From assembly GCF_010093045.1 (NCBI RefSeq), contig NZ_CP048115.1, forward strand, positions 1,426,001 through 1,490,000: DNA of 64,000 nucleotides. The letters run 5' to 3'. The position numbers and the translations under genes are program-made. The notes under the pieces are model-generated. The model was not told the DNA's origin. It searched no databases and was given only the letters and a program-made list of their open reading frames with translations. Shown in pieces: positions 46,079 through 54,172 of the stretch; positions within the stretch are counted from its first letter, which is position 1, and every line of letters begins with the position of its first letter. This DNA is from Mucilaginibacter sp. 14171R-50. GTDB taxonomy: Bacteria; Bacteroidota; Bacteroidia; Sphingobacteriales; Sphingobacteriaceae.

Positions 46079-46098
46079 ATTTATGTAATTACATAAAT
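46079..46098. repeat. Perfect 20-base palindrome between parA and its partner
   Basis: ATTTATGTAA is followed by its reverse complement TTACATAAAT. Related TTATGTAAT words occur at 46121, 46776 (as ATTACATA), 48107 (as TTACATAAT) and 48146. They may be partition or operator sites for the RHH protein. Confidence 0.5.
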
Positions 46099-46112
46099 CT
46101 GTATTGCTGCAA

Positions 46113-46718
46113 TTATGCACTTATGTAATCGACCACTTCCTCTGCAAGGGACGTAAATTCTTCCTTTGCTTTCAAATCAGTACCTGATAATATTCCGGCA
46201 GTGATCGCACTCCGCGTTATGCTTACCCGGTCGTGAATCATTGTCTTTAACAGCGGCGTACCCATATCCTGCAATAGTTCAGAAACATCCTTTGTAACAC
46301 CGGATCGGTATTTGATCATGTTAAGCGCTATCCCTGCTTTTAATGCAGGCTTCTTTGCCTGCGCAAATCTGATCAATGCCAATGTTGCTCGGATCGCCAT
46401 GACGTCGAAGAATCCGGCTTTTGTCGGAACCAGGACAAAATCTGATATCAAAAACAGGTCGGTCAATTTATTGGATAAGTAAGGAGGCGTGTCAATGATA
46501 ATCAGATCATATCCCAATTTTGGGATATCACTTACTTTTTCCGCAGCCAGGATTTCAAGGTCGGGGAAATCTTCCCGTGCATGATATAAGCTGCCCTGTA
46601 AATCCGAGTCCACTAACGCGACACTCAATTGGTCTTTAAAACACAATGCCAGGTTCAATGCCAATGTGCTTTTTCCTACGCCGCCTTTTTGATGGGCGAT
46701 GGTTATAATCTTTGCCAT
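46113..46718 (-). CDS. parA: ParA-family partition ATPase
   Basis: This 201-residue deviant Walker A ATPase has KGGVGKSTLALNLAL near residue 10, DSDLQGS (switch I) and LIIIDTPPYLS (Walker B). It is the short, single-domain kind found on mobile elements. It would move the element or its replication complex with the adjacent RHH-type protein. A complete DNA-binding N-terminal domain is absent, which suits pairing with an RHH centromere protein. Confidence 0.92.
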   Translation of the reverse strand: MAKIITIAHQKGGVGKSTLALNLALCFKDQLSVALVDSDLQGSLYHAREDFPDLEILAAEKVSDIPKLGYDLIIIDTPPYLSNKLTDLFLISDFVLVPTKAGFFDVMAIRATLALIRFAQAKKPALKAGIALNMIKYRSGVTKDVSELLQDMGTPLLKTMIHDRVSITRSAITAGILSGTDLKAKEEFTSLAEEVVDYISA

Positions 46719-46815
46719 AACTACATATTTCTAAATGTTTGTAAATACATAAATCTTCAATTCTGTAATTGTAGAATTACATAGGCAAAGGTGGGTTTAT
46801 AGTTATCTTTATTTC

Positions 46816-46836
46816 TCCGAGTTCGTCCGACTCGGA
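46816..46836. repeat. Inverted repeat upstream of parA
   Basis: TCCGAGT and ACTCGGA flank a seven-base spacer between the parA start and the divergent nuclease-like gene. It could be an operator or a terminator stem; no T-run follows directly. Confidence 0.35.
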
Positions 46837-46904
46837 TACCATATTTATTCCAATACACACATAATTGTAAATAAGGATAGTGAATGTTCAACATTAAATA
46901 GGAG

Positions 46905-48092
46905 ATGGAAAAACACAGAGAAATAGGAGATGAAGGCGAGGCTTATGTTTTGCAGCTTTCGTATGATACCTATCTGAAGTATTGGTGTTATCCAAACCCA
47001 AAAGATGAAAAAGGTGATTATAAAGAAATTTGTGATCTGCTTATCCTTTTCCGAAATACAGCTATCATCATTTCTGTAAAAAACCATCACTATGATGGGG
47101 ACTATGATAAGTATCAAAAAAAAGTTATAGAAAAATCAACAAAACAATTAAACGGAGCATACAGAAAGCTCTTTCAAAATGTAAAAGATGTTTATATCAG
47201 CCACCCTGACCGGGGGCCTGAAAAATTTGAGCCACAACGCTATCAACACATTTTTAGGATCACCATAAATGTTGGCGAACAATTTGAACAGTATAACTTG
47301 TCCGATCAGGTGGAAGGTAAAGGGTTCATTAATATATTCGATAAAGACACTTTTGAAGCAATAATTGATGAACTGGACACTATTAATGATTTGACAGATT
47401 ATCTGATTAAGAGGGAACAATTATTATCTTCTAATATGAAATTGGGAGATGCTTGCAGGGAAAAGGACTTGCTTGCCATATTCATTACAAATGCCCGCGA
47501 GTTTCCAGAATTTATTAAAAGTGAGAAAGAGGCACAGAGAGGGGGTTGTGAAGGAGCTTGGGATAAATATATTCAGAGTAAAGCCTTCACTTATAAAAAG
47601 CATAAGGATGGCCCAAGTTATTTTATCGACAAAATGGTGGCCAATGAAGTTCTGAAATTAAGTGATGGTGAAAGTTTAGCAAAAGAGTTGATGAATACCA
47701 CCCGTTTTGAACGGCGACAGTTGGCGAATAACATATTTTCACTCATTCAAAAATATCAAAGCACGATCGCAAATCTCCTGGTGAGGAGATATCATGTTCA
47801 TAACGATATCGGTCATCTCGTAATATACTACAGTTCTGATATTGCCGAACATGATGTTGATGAGGTTGTGAAACTTGCTGCGGAGATTTATGCCTATAAA
47901 TATGGTGAAAAGGATGTCGTAGTAATAGCTGCCACTGACAATCTAAAGCAGTACAAATTCGGATTGTTTAAGAAACATGATGGCCCTGTGGCTCAAGAGG
48001 CCACCGAAAGATTGGAAAAATTAATCGAAAGTTTCGGCTGGTTTAAAAATGAGCAAAAGACGGAACAACGCGATACGGAGTTTCCAACATAA
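46905..48092 (+). CDS. Hypothetical protein with PD-(D/E)XK-like N-terminus
   Basis: This 395-residue soluble protein starts at an ATG preceded by AGGAG. Residues 1-65 (EIGDEGEAYVLQL, EICDLLILFRNTAIIISVKN) show the alpha-beta layout of restriction-like nucleases: an early Glu, a central D and a late SVK where E/QxK is usual. The rest is helical and unassigned. It is transcribed away from parA and flanked by TTATGTAAT-type words. It may be a defence or stability gene of the mobile element; function unknown. Confidence 0.6.
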   Translation: MEKHREIGDEGEAYVLQLSYDTYLKYWCYPNPKDEKGDYKEICDLLILFRNTAIIISVKNHHYDGDYDKYQKKVIEKSTKQLNGAYRKLFQNVKDVYISHPDRGPEKFEPQRYQHIFRITINVGEQFEQYNLSDQVEGKGFINIFDKDTFEAIIDELDTINDLTDYLIKREQLLSSNMKLGDACREKDLLAIFITNAREFPEFIKSEKEAQRGGCEGAWDKYIQSKAFTYKKHKDGPSYFIDKMVANEVLKLSDGESLAKELMNTTRFERRQLANNIFSLIQKYQSTIANLLVRRYHVHNDIGHLVIYYSSDIAEHDVDEVVKLAAEIYAYKYGEKDVVVIAATDNLKQYKFGLFKKHDGPVAQEATERLEKLIESFGWFKNEQKTEQRDTEFPT

Positions 48093-48119
48093 CTAAGACT
48101 ATGTATTTACATAATTATA

Positions 48120-48165
48120 GAAACCTGCAATTATATATTTATTCATTTATGTAATTACAGGTTTC
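48120..48165. terminator. Inverted repeat between convergent genes
   Basis: Arms GAAACCTGCAATTA and TAATTACAGGTTTC pair with one mismatch around an 18-base AT-rich loop. It lies between the 395-residue gene (plus) and the 108-residue gene (minus), and also contains a TTTATGTAATTACA word shared with the parA region. Confidence 0.5.
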
Positions 48166-48176
48166 AATAACTCTTT

Positions 48177-48503
48177 TCATTTGCCAAAGTAGCTAACTAA
48201 AGATGAAATAGCTTCAGGAGCCGGATTCGCTTTAATAGCTTCAGTAATTTTAGCGAGATCCAATTCGGTTTTTATTAAGTCCCATTTTTCATTGAGTGTC
48301 CAGGTGATCTCTGACCAAATAGGCCTTCCTGCGCCGTAAACTTTAATATCCTTGTCTTTAAAAACTTCTACCTGGATTGGATCATCGTTGGTTATGCGAT
48401 AAACCTCGAAGGCATCTATAACATCACTATCATGGTGGCCAATAATAGCCAATACTTGGCCAGCATCATCGCCGCTTGCTTTTTTATAAAGGTTGTAAAT
48501 CAT
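48177..48503 (-). CDS. Hypothetical protein, 108 residues
   Basis: This soluble protein has no signal or membrane helix. It is mixed alpha/beta by appearance (VLAIIGHHDSDVIDAFEVYRI, then a helical C-terminus). I do not recognise a family. It lies convergent to the nuclease-like gene and at the right edge of the mobilization region. No function is proposed. Confidence 0.55.
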   Translation of the reverse strand: MIYNLYKKASGDDAGQVLAIIGHHDSDVIDAFEVYRITNDDPIQVEVFKDKDIKVYGAGRPIWSEITWTLNEKWDLIKTELDLAKITEAIKANPAPEAISSLVSYFGK

Positions 48504-48602
48504 AAAATAAAGTTAGATTTTATGACCAAAATTTCGGGTCAAAATCGTATATTTGATTAAAGAAAAGTTCTTTAAATCGACTGAAAATCCCTTATAGTTA
48601 AT

Positions 48603-48751
48603 CCGTGACCTCCACGGTGACTAATAGGTATTCGAAAATATAAATGCCTGTAAGATAATATCTTACTCGAATGGTCACGGTCCCGTCCATTCCGCTAAGA
48701 CAAAGTTGGCAACAACTAAAAGCCTGTAAATTAATGTTTACAGGCTTTTTT
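48603..48751 (+). ncRNA. Candidate structured RNA with own terminator
   Basis: No CDS covers this stretch, yet it ends in a strong plus-strand terminator. It contains nested complementary words: CCGTGACC (48603) with GGTCACGG (48673), ATTCGA (48630) with TCGAAT (48667), and an inner GTAAGATA/TATCTTAC. A competing short hairpin CCGTG-acctc-CACGG could form at the 5' end. It is not a recognisable tRNA, tmRNA or other class that I know. Confidence 0.42.
48718..48751 (+). terminator. Strong intrinsic terminator
   Basis: Arms AAAAGCCTGTAAA and TTTACAGGCTTTT enclose a six-base loop and continue into T6. No plus-strand CDS ends here, which implies a short upstream transcript. Confidence 0.85.
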
Positions 48752-49035
48752 GTTTCGAAAATATTGAGGTATGACCTACTGTTATTGCCTATTTTAACCT
48801 TTTCAAATTCCTGTCAAAGCTTATTTAGCTAACTATTTTAACAATTTTAACATCTTGCTGATGCGGATAAATGCTTGAGTTAAAGCTTTCGCTGGCCAAA
48901 AGTGTGAATGCGGTACCGGCTTACTATTTTAACAAACGGCGATGATTTGCAAAACCAACCGGTAGAAATCGTGTTACTAAAGCGAAATTATTCAGACGGT
49001 TGGCATATTTCAACCTATTTGCGGATATACTTAAA

Positions 49036-50571
49036 ATGTTTACAGCCGATCAACTACCTCGCGACAATAATAATAATATCAGCCTTACGCTGATGAAAGC
49101 CGCCCTTGACGCCAGCGTATCGGGAATCATTATCACCGATAACCAATTGCCGGATAATCCAATCATTTATTGCAACGGGTCATTTGAGCGAATGACTGGC
49201 TACCGGCGCAATGACATTATTGGCCACAATTGCCGTTTTTTGCAAGCGGATGACCGTACTCAACCCGCACGGGCTAAAATAAAGGAGGCTATAGCCAATG
49301 GCAGCAACATATCTGTAGAGATCAGGAATTACACCCGCAACGGACAATTGTTTTGGAACGAACTTTATGTTTCACCTATTAAAAGCGAAGATGGAAAAGT
49401 TACCCATTTTATTGGTGTTCAACATAACGTCAGCCTGCGCAAAAAAGCGGAAGAGAACCTTGTACAGGAAAAGGAACAACGCGAGCAGAAGATTAGGGAA
49501 CGTACAGAGGCCCTGCATCATAGCCGGGAATATCTCGATAGTATCGTTCAAACGGTAAGGGAAAGCCTGCTGGTACTCGACCCCCAATTAAAGGTTATCA
49601 GTGCCAACCAGCATTTTTTGAACACTTTTAAAGTCAGTGTCCTGGAAACGGAGAACAAGAACCTTTACCAACTGGGGAATGGGCAATGGAATATTCCAAA
49701 ACTTAAGGAGTTGCTCGAAAAGATACTTCCTACAAATAACCCGGTGTTAGACTTCGAGGTGGAGCACGATTTTCCGCATATAGGTAAAAAACTTATGCTG
49801 CTTAACGCCAATCGCGTTGAACTTGAAGGAGAATATAAGGACCGTATTCTGTTGGCTATCGAAGATATAACGGAGCGCCGGGCGATTGAACAGCGTAAGG
49901 ATGATTTCCTTTCGGTAGCCAGCCACGAACTAAAAACACCATTGACCACTATTAAAGGTTACATCCAGATAATAGAGCGGTTGCTTCCTCCCGAGTCGGG
50001 TGAAAAACTGAAAGATATTGTTAAAAAAACCGCTAAACACACCGAAAAGCTAAATAATTTGATTGAGGAGCTGCTGGAAGTTTCAAGAATTCAAACCGGG
50101 AATATCACGCTAAACGAGGAAGAGTTTGATTTTGACAAGATGGTTGCCGAAACGGTAGACAGTTTGCAGGCTGCATCTGCCAAACACCATATCATAGTTT
50201 CAGGGCATACGCAGATAAAATTCATCGGCGATGAATCGCAACTGAGCCAGGTAGTTAGTAATTTTTTATCAAACGCGATCAAATATTCGCCCGACGCAGA
50301 TAAAGTGGAAGTACACCTGGCGGTGTTAAACGGATACATCAAATTATCTGTTAAAGATTACGGCCTGGGCATTAACGCTGCCGACCAAAAAAGAATATAC
50401 GAGCGTTTCTTCCGGTCAACCGAAACGCAAAAAAAATACCCTGGAATGGGTATCGGTCTATATATCTGCGAACAGATCATTAAAAATCACGGCGGAAGCC
50501 TTTGGGTGGATAGTGAATACGGGCAGGGCTCTACCTTTAGTTTTACCTTGCCGATAAAACAATTACCATGA
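49036..50571 (+). CDS. LOV-domain (blue-light) sensor histidine kinase
   Basis: This 511-residue kinase starts at the ATG at 49036 (MFTADQLPRD); the frame opens at a TTG 36 bases earlier. Residues about 20-125 are a LOV-type PAS domain with GHNCRFLQ, where Cys66 is the expected flavin-adduct residue, and WNELYVSPIKSEDGK. A second PAS follows (DSIVQTVRESLLVLD), then HisKA with the phospho-His in SHELKTPLTTIKGY and a HATPase domain (FLSNAIKYSP; GMGIGLYICEQI). A response-regulator gene overlaps its stop by four bases. Confidence 0.9.
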   Translation: MFTADQLPRDNNNNISLTLMKAALDASVSGIIITDNQLPDNPIIYCNGSFERMTGYRRNDIIGHNCRFLQADDRTQPARAKIKEAIANGSNISVEIRNYTRNGQLFWNELYVSPIKSEDGKVTHFIGVQHNVSLRKKAEENLVQEKEQREQKIRERTEALHHSREYLDSIVQTVRESLLVLDPQLKVISANQHFLNTFKVSVLETENKNLYQLGNGQWNIPKLKELLEKILPTNNPVLDFEVEHDFPHIGKKLMLLNANRVELEGEYKDRILLAIEDITERRAIEQRKDDFLSVASHELKTPLTTIKGYIQIIERLLPPESGEKLKDIVKKTAKHTEKLNNLIEELLEVSRIQTGNITLNEEEFDFDKMVAETVDSLQAASAKHHIIVSGHTQIKFIGDESQLSQVVSNFLSNAIKYSPDADKVEVHLAVLNGYIKLSVKDYGLGINAADQKRIYERFFRSTETQKKYPGMGIGLYICEQIIKNHGGSLWVDSEYGQGSTFSFTLPIKQLP

Positions 50572-50939
50572 AAAAAAAGATACTGATCTGTGATGATGAC
50601 CAGGGCATCCTGGAAATGCTTGAAATTGTGTTTAATGAAGACAAATATGAAGTACTTACAGAAGGTAATAGCCTCAGGGTATTTGAATGCATCAAGAACT
50701 TCCGGCCTGATCTGCTGATTCTGGACCTATGGATGCCAGTGTTGTCAGGAGATCAGATCACCCAAAAAATAAAAAGTCAACCTGACGACGCACATATGCC
50801 GGTGTTGATTATGTCTGCAAGCAGGGATGGCGGAGAGATAGCGAAGAATGCCGGTGCCAATGCCTATATAGCCAAGCCTTTTAATGTAAATGAATTTGTA
50901 GACCTGGTAGATAAGCTGAACAGCGAAGCAATTGCCTAA
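50568..50939 (+). CDS. Single-domain response regulator
   Basis: This 123-residue receiver domain has ICDDDQGI acidic residues, the phospho-acceptor in LLILDLWMP (about residue 53), IMSAS and a Lys in IAKPFN. It lacks an output domain. It overlaps the LOV kinase by four bases (ATGA), so the pair is coupled. The output is probably another protein by protein interaction. Confidence 0.93.
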   Translation: MKKKILICDDDQGILEMLEIVFNEDKYEVLTEGNSLRVFECIKNFRPDLLILDLWMPVLSGDQITQKIKSQPDDAHMPVLIMSASRDGGEIAKNAGANAYIAKPFNVNEFVDLVDKLNSEAIA

Positions 50940-51058
50940 GGAACTTAACACGGGAGACATCGTATTGAAATTGAATTATTTACGATCTGATGGCTGGCCT
51001 ATCCGGCGGAGGCCGCGTAACCGGCTGGTATTTGTTACATCTCTGGTATTTATAAACA

Positions 51059-52162
51059 TCATTGTGGGTAATAATTTATCAGCGCGATATGATCGTATTG
51101 TATCATTCGCCCGTTTTCGATAAATTCAACCTCGCCACCGCTCATCAGTATCTTCTCAATGACATCGTCTACAGCGTCGCGAATAAAGGTAAAATGATTA
51201 TAGGGCTCAATAGCTGGCTCAATAATATCCGGCTGCGGTCCATGCTGAGCGGCAAAGCGAAAGTTTTTTTCCACAACAAGCAACTTTCCGTGGCCGTTTT
51301 GAACTGCTTGCCACACTTGCAGGATGCCTGTTGTTAGCCGGTGTTGCCCGGCGGCTTCGTCCAAACGTTTTAAAATCTCCTGTTGGTTGTTTTCCTGCCA
51401 CGAGTTTATAAATGGTTGTATCAGTTTGGTCAACGCGGTTGTAGTGAGTTTTTCGTAGTTGCCTTCAACATATCCTATAGTCTTGTAGCTGCCTTTGCTG
51501 ATTTTCTTAAATTGACCCAGGGTCTTTTTGGTCCCGATGAGCAAAACCGGTAAGCGGTATTGCTGCAGCAAGTCATCCAGGGCCTCGTCCACATGAAGCA
51601 GAAACTTGTTCAAAACGTTTTGTTTGTGTTCCGTCATGTCCGTAAAGTTGGTTACTCGTTCAGGCGTATCCGCTATAAAGGAATCGACTGTTGCCGGTAT
51701 ATTAGTGTGAAGTGGCTGTATGGAAATGCGGTCGCCTGTAAAAACCTTACTTCCCCGGCCGCTAAGCATCACAACAATAAAGTTTATGTTCTGCCTGGCG
51801 TTATAGAGCAAATCTCTTATTTCAAAGGAATCGTCTACAATGATTTTTTCAGTTACAGGAAAATCAAGATAGCATACCTTTTTAAACAGCGGCGACACAA
51901 ACAAGGCTATACCCCTGCTATTTGCCGGAATATCTAATTCATCGATTAATGAATGAAGTTTTTGCATGATCAGGTCGCAGTATTCTTCAGGATAAAATTC
52001 TTTCAATGCCTGCTCTGCTTTGTCAGCGGTAGTTTTCAAGGTGTGGGCAGCTTCTGTTTTTAAGCTCACGTCGGTATCGACCGGCAATATGATAGATAAC
52101 GCCGGCCGGTAATGAGGAACTTCCATAATTTCACGGAGTTCGGGATCAACGGCTGTTTTCAT
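51059..52162 (-). CDS. baeRF-like (eRF1-related) protein, candidate ribosome hibernation factor
   Basis: This 367-residue soluble protein has a layout like bacterial archaeo-eukaryotic release-factor homologues: N-terminal ALSIILPVDTDVSLKTEA, a central LLYNARQNINFIVVMLSG region, a middle domain (VDEALDDLLQQY, PVLLIGTKKTL), and a C-terminal helical domain with HGKLLVVEKNFRF. A relative of this group (Balon) protects ribosomes in dormancy; function here is by analogy. It sits beside stress-type genes and is divergent from a flavin-binding protein with an FNR-like site between them. Confidence 0.7.
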   Translation of the reverse strand: MKTAVDPELREIMEVPHYRPALSIILPVDTDVSLKTEAAHTLKTTADKAEQALKEFYPEEYCDLIMQKLHSLIDELDIPANSRGIALFVSPLFKKVCYLDFPVTEKIIVDDSFEIRDLLYNARQNINFIVVMLSGRGSKVFTGDRISIQPLHTNIPATVDSFIADTPERVTNFTDMTEHKQNVLNKFLLHVDEALDDLLQQYRLPVLLIGTKKTLGQFKKISKGSYKTIGYVEGNYEKLTTTALTKLIQPFINSWQENNQQEILKRLDEAAGQHRLTTGILQVWQAVQNGHGKLLVVEKNFRFAAQHGPQPDIIEPAIEPYNHFTFIRDAVDDVIEKILMSGGEVEFIENGRMIQYDHIALINYYPQ

Positions 52163-52494
52163 AATGTTCTTTTAAACGTAAATTTAACCCGGTGGCGGCC
52201 TGTCCATCAATGACGGTGGTCAGTCTGCCTGGTGCTGGTTATCAATTTGTATCGCCCGGTAATACTAACGCTTAAGCTGTAAACGTAAGGCGGTACGGTA
52301 AACAAGTCGCCCGCACTTACCGGCACTTGTTAAGAATCGGCACCTTGAGGGATCTATCAGCAGGTTTGTTGGTCCGCTTTCTCCGGTACACCAATTTAAA
52401 AAGTGATCAGCATCACGAAAAGGAGTAATTCACGGTCATTAAGGGTATGAAAGAACGGTGGTAATTTTACCAACGAAATTTAACGATCTATACC
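52163..52494. other. Divergent intergenic region (332 bases)
   Basis: It lies between the baeRF-like gene (minus) and the flavin-binding gene (plus), with no convincing ORF. It holds the FNR-like dyad at 52403 and a TGAC-N4-GTCA dyad at 52211-52222 whose role is uncertain. A TAATTTTAC word at 52462-52470 may be the -7 element of the plus-strand promoter. Confidence 0.75.
52403..52416 (+). promoter_or_regulatory. FNR/CRP-like dyad GTGAT-CAGC-ATCAC
   Basis: A perfect dyad with TGAT-N4-ATCA core lies 85 bases before the flavin-binding gene, about 55 bases ahead of a TAATTTTAC element. The cbb3 promoter has the same arrangement (60605-60616). Confidence 0.55.
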
Positions 52495-52947
52495 ATGTTA
52501 GGAAAACTTAATGATGCGGAAATTGAACACTTGCTGAAGGAACAAGTAGTTGGCAGGGTGGCTTGTCAGAGTAAAGGCGAGATATACCTGGTACCTATTA
52601 ATTATGTTTATCGCGACGGGTACATTTACGGGCATTCCGGCGAAGGCAAAAAGATCAGGATGATGCGTGATAACCCGCATGTTTGTTTTGAGATCGATGA
52701 TATTCAAAATGTATTTCAATGGAAAAGTGTGATTGCAAAAGGGGTTTATGAAGAGATAACTGATGTGGATGAAAAACAGCAGGCTATGCAAGGTATCATC
52801 CACAGGATCATGCCCCTGGTGACCAAACCGGAAGGGCATCCCTCACATGGCATTACAGAAAAGGACAGCGACGTAGGCACCCTGGTGGAGTTGGTGGTTT
52901 ACCGGATCAGGCTGGAAGAAATAACCGGGCGTTTCGAAAAAAGTTAG
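52495..52947 (+). CDS. Pyridoxamine 5'-phosphate oxidase-like flavin protein
   Basis: This 150-residue protein is a split-barrel flavin-binding protein with motifs VGRVACQSKGEIYLVPINYVY, YGHSGEGKKIRMMRDNP and VCFEIDDI. These fit the PNPOx-like/nitroimidazole-type family, not true PdxH. It may use FMN to reduce an unknown compound. An FNR-like dyad upstream suggests low-oxygen induction. Confidence 0.87.
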   Translation: MLGKLNDAEIEHLLKEQVVGRVACQSKGEIYLVPINYVYRDGYIYGHSGEGKKIRMMRDNPHVCFEIDDIQNVFQWKSVIAKGVYEEITDVDEKQQAMQGIIHRIMPLVTKPEGHPSHGITEKDSDVGTLVELVVYRIRLEEITGRFEKS

Positions 52948-52949
52948 GC

Positions 52950-53354
52950 TTATTGGCGATGTTCTTTTTGCCTGGCGGCAATGGATGGCATATCAACAGC
53001 CGCGCACCCGGCAATAAGATCGGCAAGCACTTCAAAGGGTAAGGGACCTTTACCAACAAAGTTAATGCATCCCTTTTGAACCTTTACGCCGGTGAGTAAA
53101 GCGAGATATTTGTCTTTGAGCCGGGTATTGCAGTAAATTGGCATACAATGTAGTGTAAGCTGCTTGTTTTCGCCAGCCAGCGCATATTTGAAAGTTTCGC
53201 CCTGGTCATAACGGATCATTATTTTGCCCATCATGGGCGATAGTTTAGCTTTCACGCTGTGGTCATTACTTAAGATCAGGCTGTGCAGCGCAAGTACGGC
53301 GGCCTGGCGTTCTTCCGGCAATGTCTGTATGTATTCATTAACTTCCATGAGCAT
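52950..53354 (-). CDS. DUF1801-type protein
   Basis: This 134-residue soluble protein contains the DUF1801 pattern YIQTLPEERQAAVLALHSLI and IRYDQGETFKYALAGENKQLTLHC, with a small C-terminal Cys/Ala-rich tail. The function of the family is unknown. It ends just beside the flavin-binding gene (2-base gap, opposite strands). Confidence 0.8.
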   Translation of the reverse strand: MLMEVNEYIQTLPEERQAAVLALHSLILSNDHSVKAKLSPMMGKIMIRYDQGETFKYALAGENKQLTLHCMPIYCNTRLKDKYLALLTGVKVQKGCINFVGKGPLPFEVLADLIAGCAAVDMPSIAARQKEHRQ

Positions 53355-53472
53355 ATCAAATTTAACTTTTTCTTCCCAATATTTCGGCGGCCCCTAATCA
53401 ACTTATTTAGTGCCGCAGATCATTTTTTGATAAAAGCGTTCCCGGTAACTTTAATTTATCAATCCTTACAGC

Positions 53473-53730
53473 ATGGTGGCGTTGCGCTTCAATTTTGGAC
53501 ATCCTTTTGATGGTAAAGTTTTCCTGCGAAAAATAGGATGCGCGCAGCCCTGGTGCCAGTCGATACCTTACAATAGCGATGGCGAACATGATTTTGATGT
53601 TGCTTTGCCGGTTGCGGGCGATGGTACCTACCAGGTGAGTCTTAACTGGGAGTTTGAGGGCCGCTCATTCTCACATGAATCAACCATCACAATAAAAGAT
53701 GGTCAAAAGCTGGAAGAACTAACTTATTGA
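53473..53730 (+). CDS. Small hypothetical protein, 85 residues
   Basis: It has a beta-rich pattern (VALRFNFGHPFDGKV, DGTYQVSLNWEFEGRSF) and two cysteines near residue 25 (CAQPWC). No signal peptide. It lies 16 bases before another hypothetical gene and is likely cotranscribed with it and the universal stress gene. Family unknown. Confidence 0.55.
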   Translation: MVALRFNFGHPFDGKVFLRKIGCAQPWCQSIPYNSDGEHDFDVALPVAGDGTYQVSLNWEFEGRSFSHESTITIKDGQKLEELTY

Positions 53731-53746
53731 ACATAATCTTAAAAAT

Positions 53747-54160
53747 ATGATCCCATCATTATCTGATAACGAGCTGGAAGCGGAACTTCAAGATATCCAT
53801 TTGCAAGCCACACACTGGCTGCAAGATATCGCGTTCCTGGAAACAGAAACACATTTTTTTCGTGATATCATCAATCGCTACACATTACCTTCCGTAAACG
53901 GCAGCCGGAACGCGGAATTTAAGGCTAAGATTGAGGCTCAGTATCAGCGGCTGGAATTGCTAAGGGCCAAGATCCCGGGTTTCCTGGCGTTTTTAGAACC
54001 ATTTATCGGCGACCTGAAGAAACCCATGAACCTGGATTTTCTTACCCGGTATAATACCCTTCGCTTGGAACTGACCGATCTTTTCGACAGCTACCGGGCA
54101 ACCAAAAGCGAATTATTTCAGTATACAGAGTCTCTTGCTGGCCGTAAAATACAGGCCTAA
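53747..54160 (+). CDS. Hypothetical helical protein, 137 residues
   Basis: It is almost entirely helical in composition (Glu/Leu/Arg rich; LSDNELEAELQDIHLQ, YQRLELLRAKIPGFL) and has no signal peptide. It starts 16 bases after the preceding gene and ends 12 bases before the universal stress gene, indicating one operon. I do not recognise the family. Confidence 0.6.
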   Translation: MIPSLSDNELEAELQDIHLQATHWLQDIAFLETETHFFRDIINRYTLPSVNGSRNAEFKAKIEAQYQRLELLRAKIPGFLAFLEPFIGDLKKPMNLDFLTRYNTLRLELTDLFDSYRATKSELFQYTESLAGRKIQA

Positions 54161-54172
54161 CCCTTATATATT

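Noticed and set aside
48590-48720. tRNA or tmRNA at the edge of the mobile element
   Set aside because: No cloverleaf, T-loop or CCA end could be fitted; I only keep it as a candidate structured RNA.
52211-52222. TGAC-GGTG-GTCA dyad before the baeRF-like gene as an FNR site
   Set aside because: Both half-sites differ from TGAT/ATCA, and no -7-like element at the common distance was seen.
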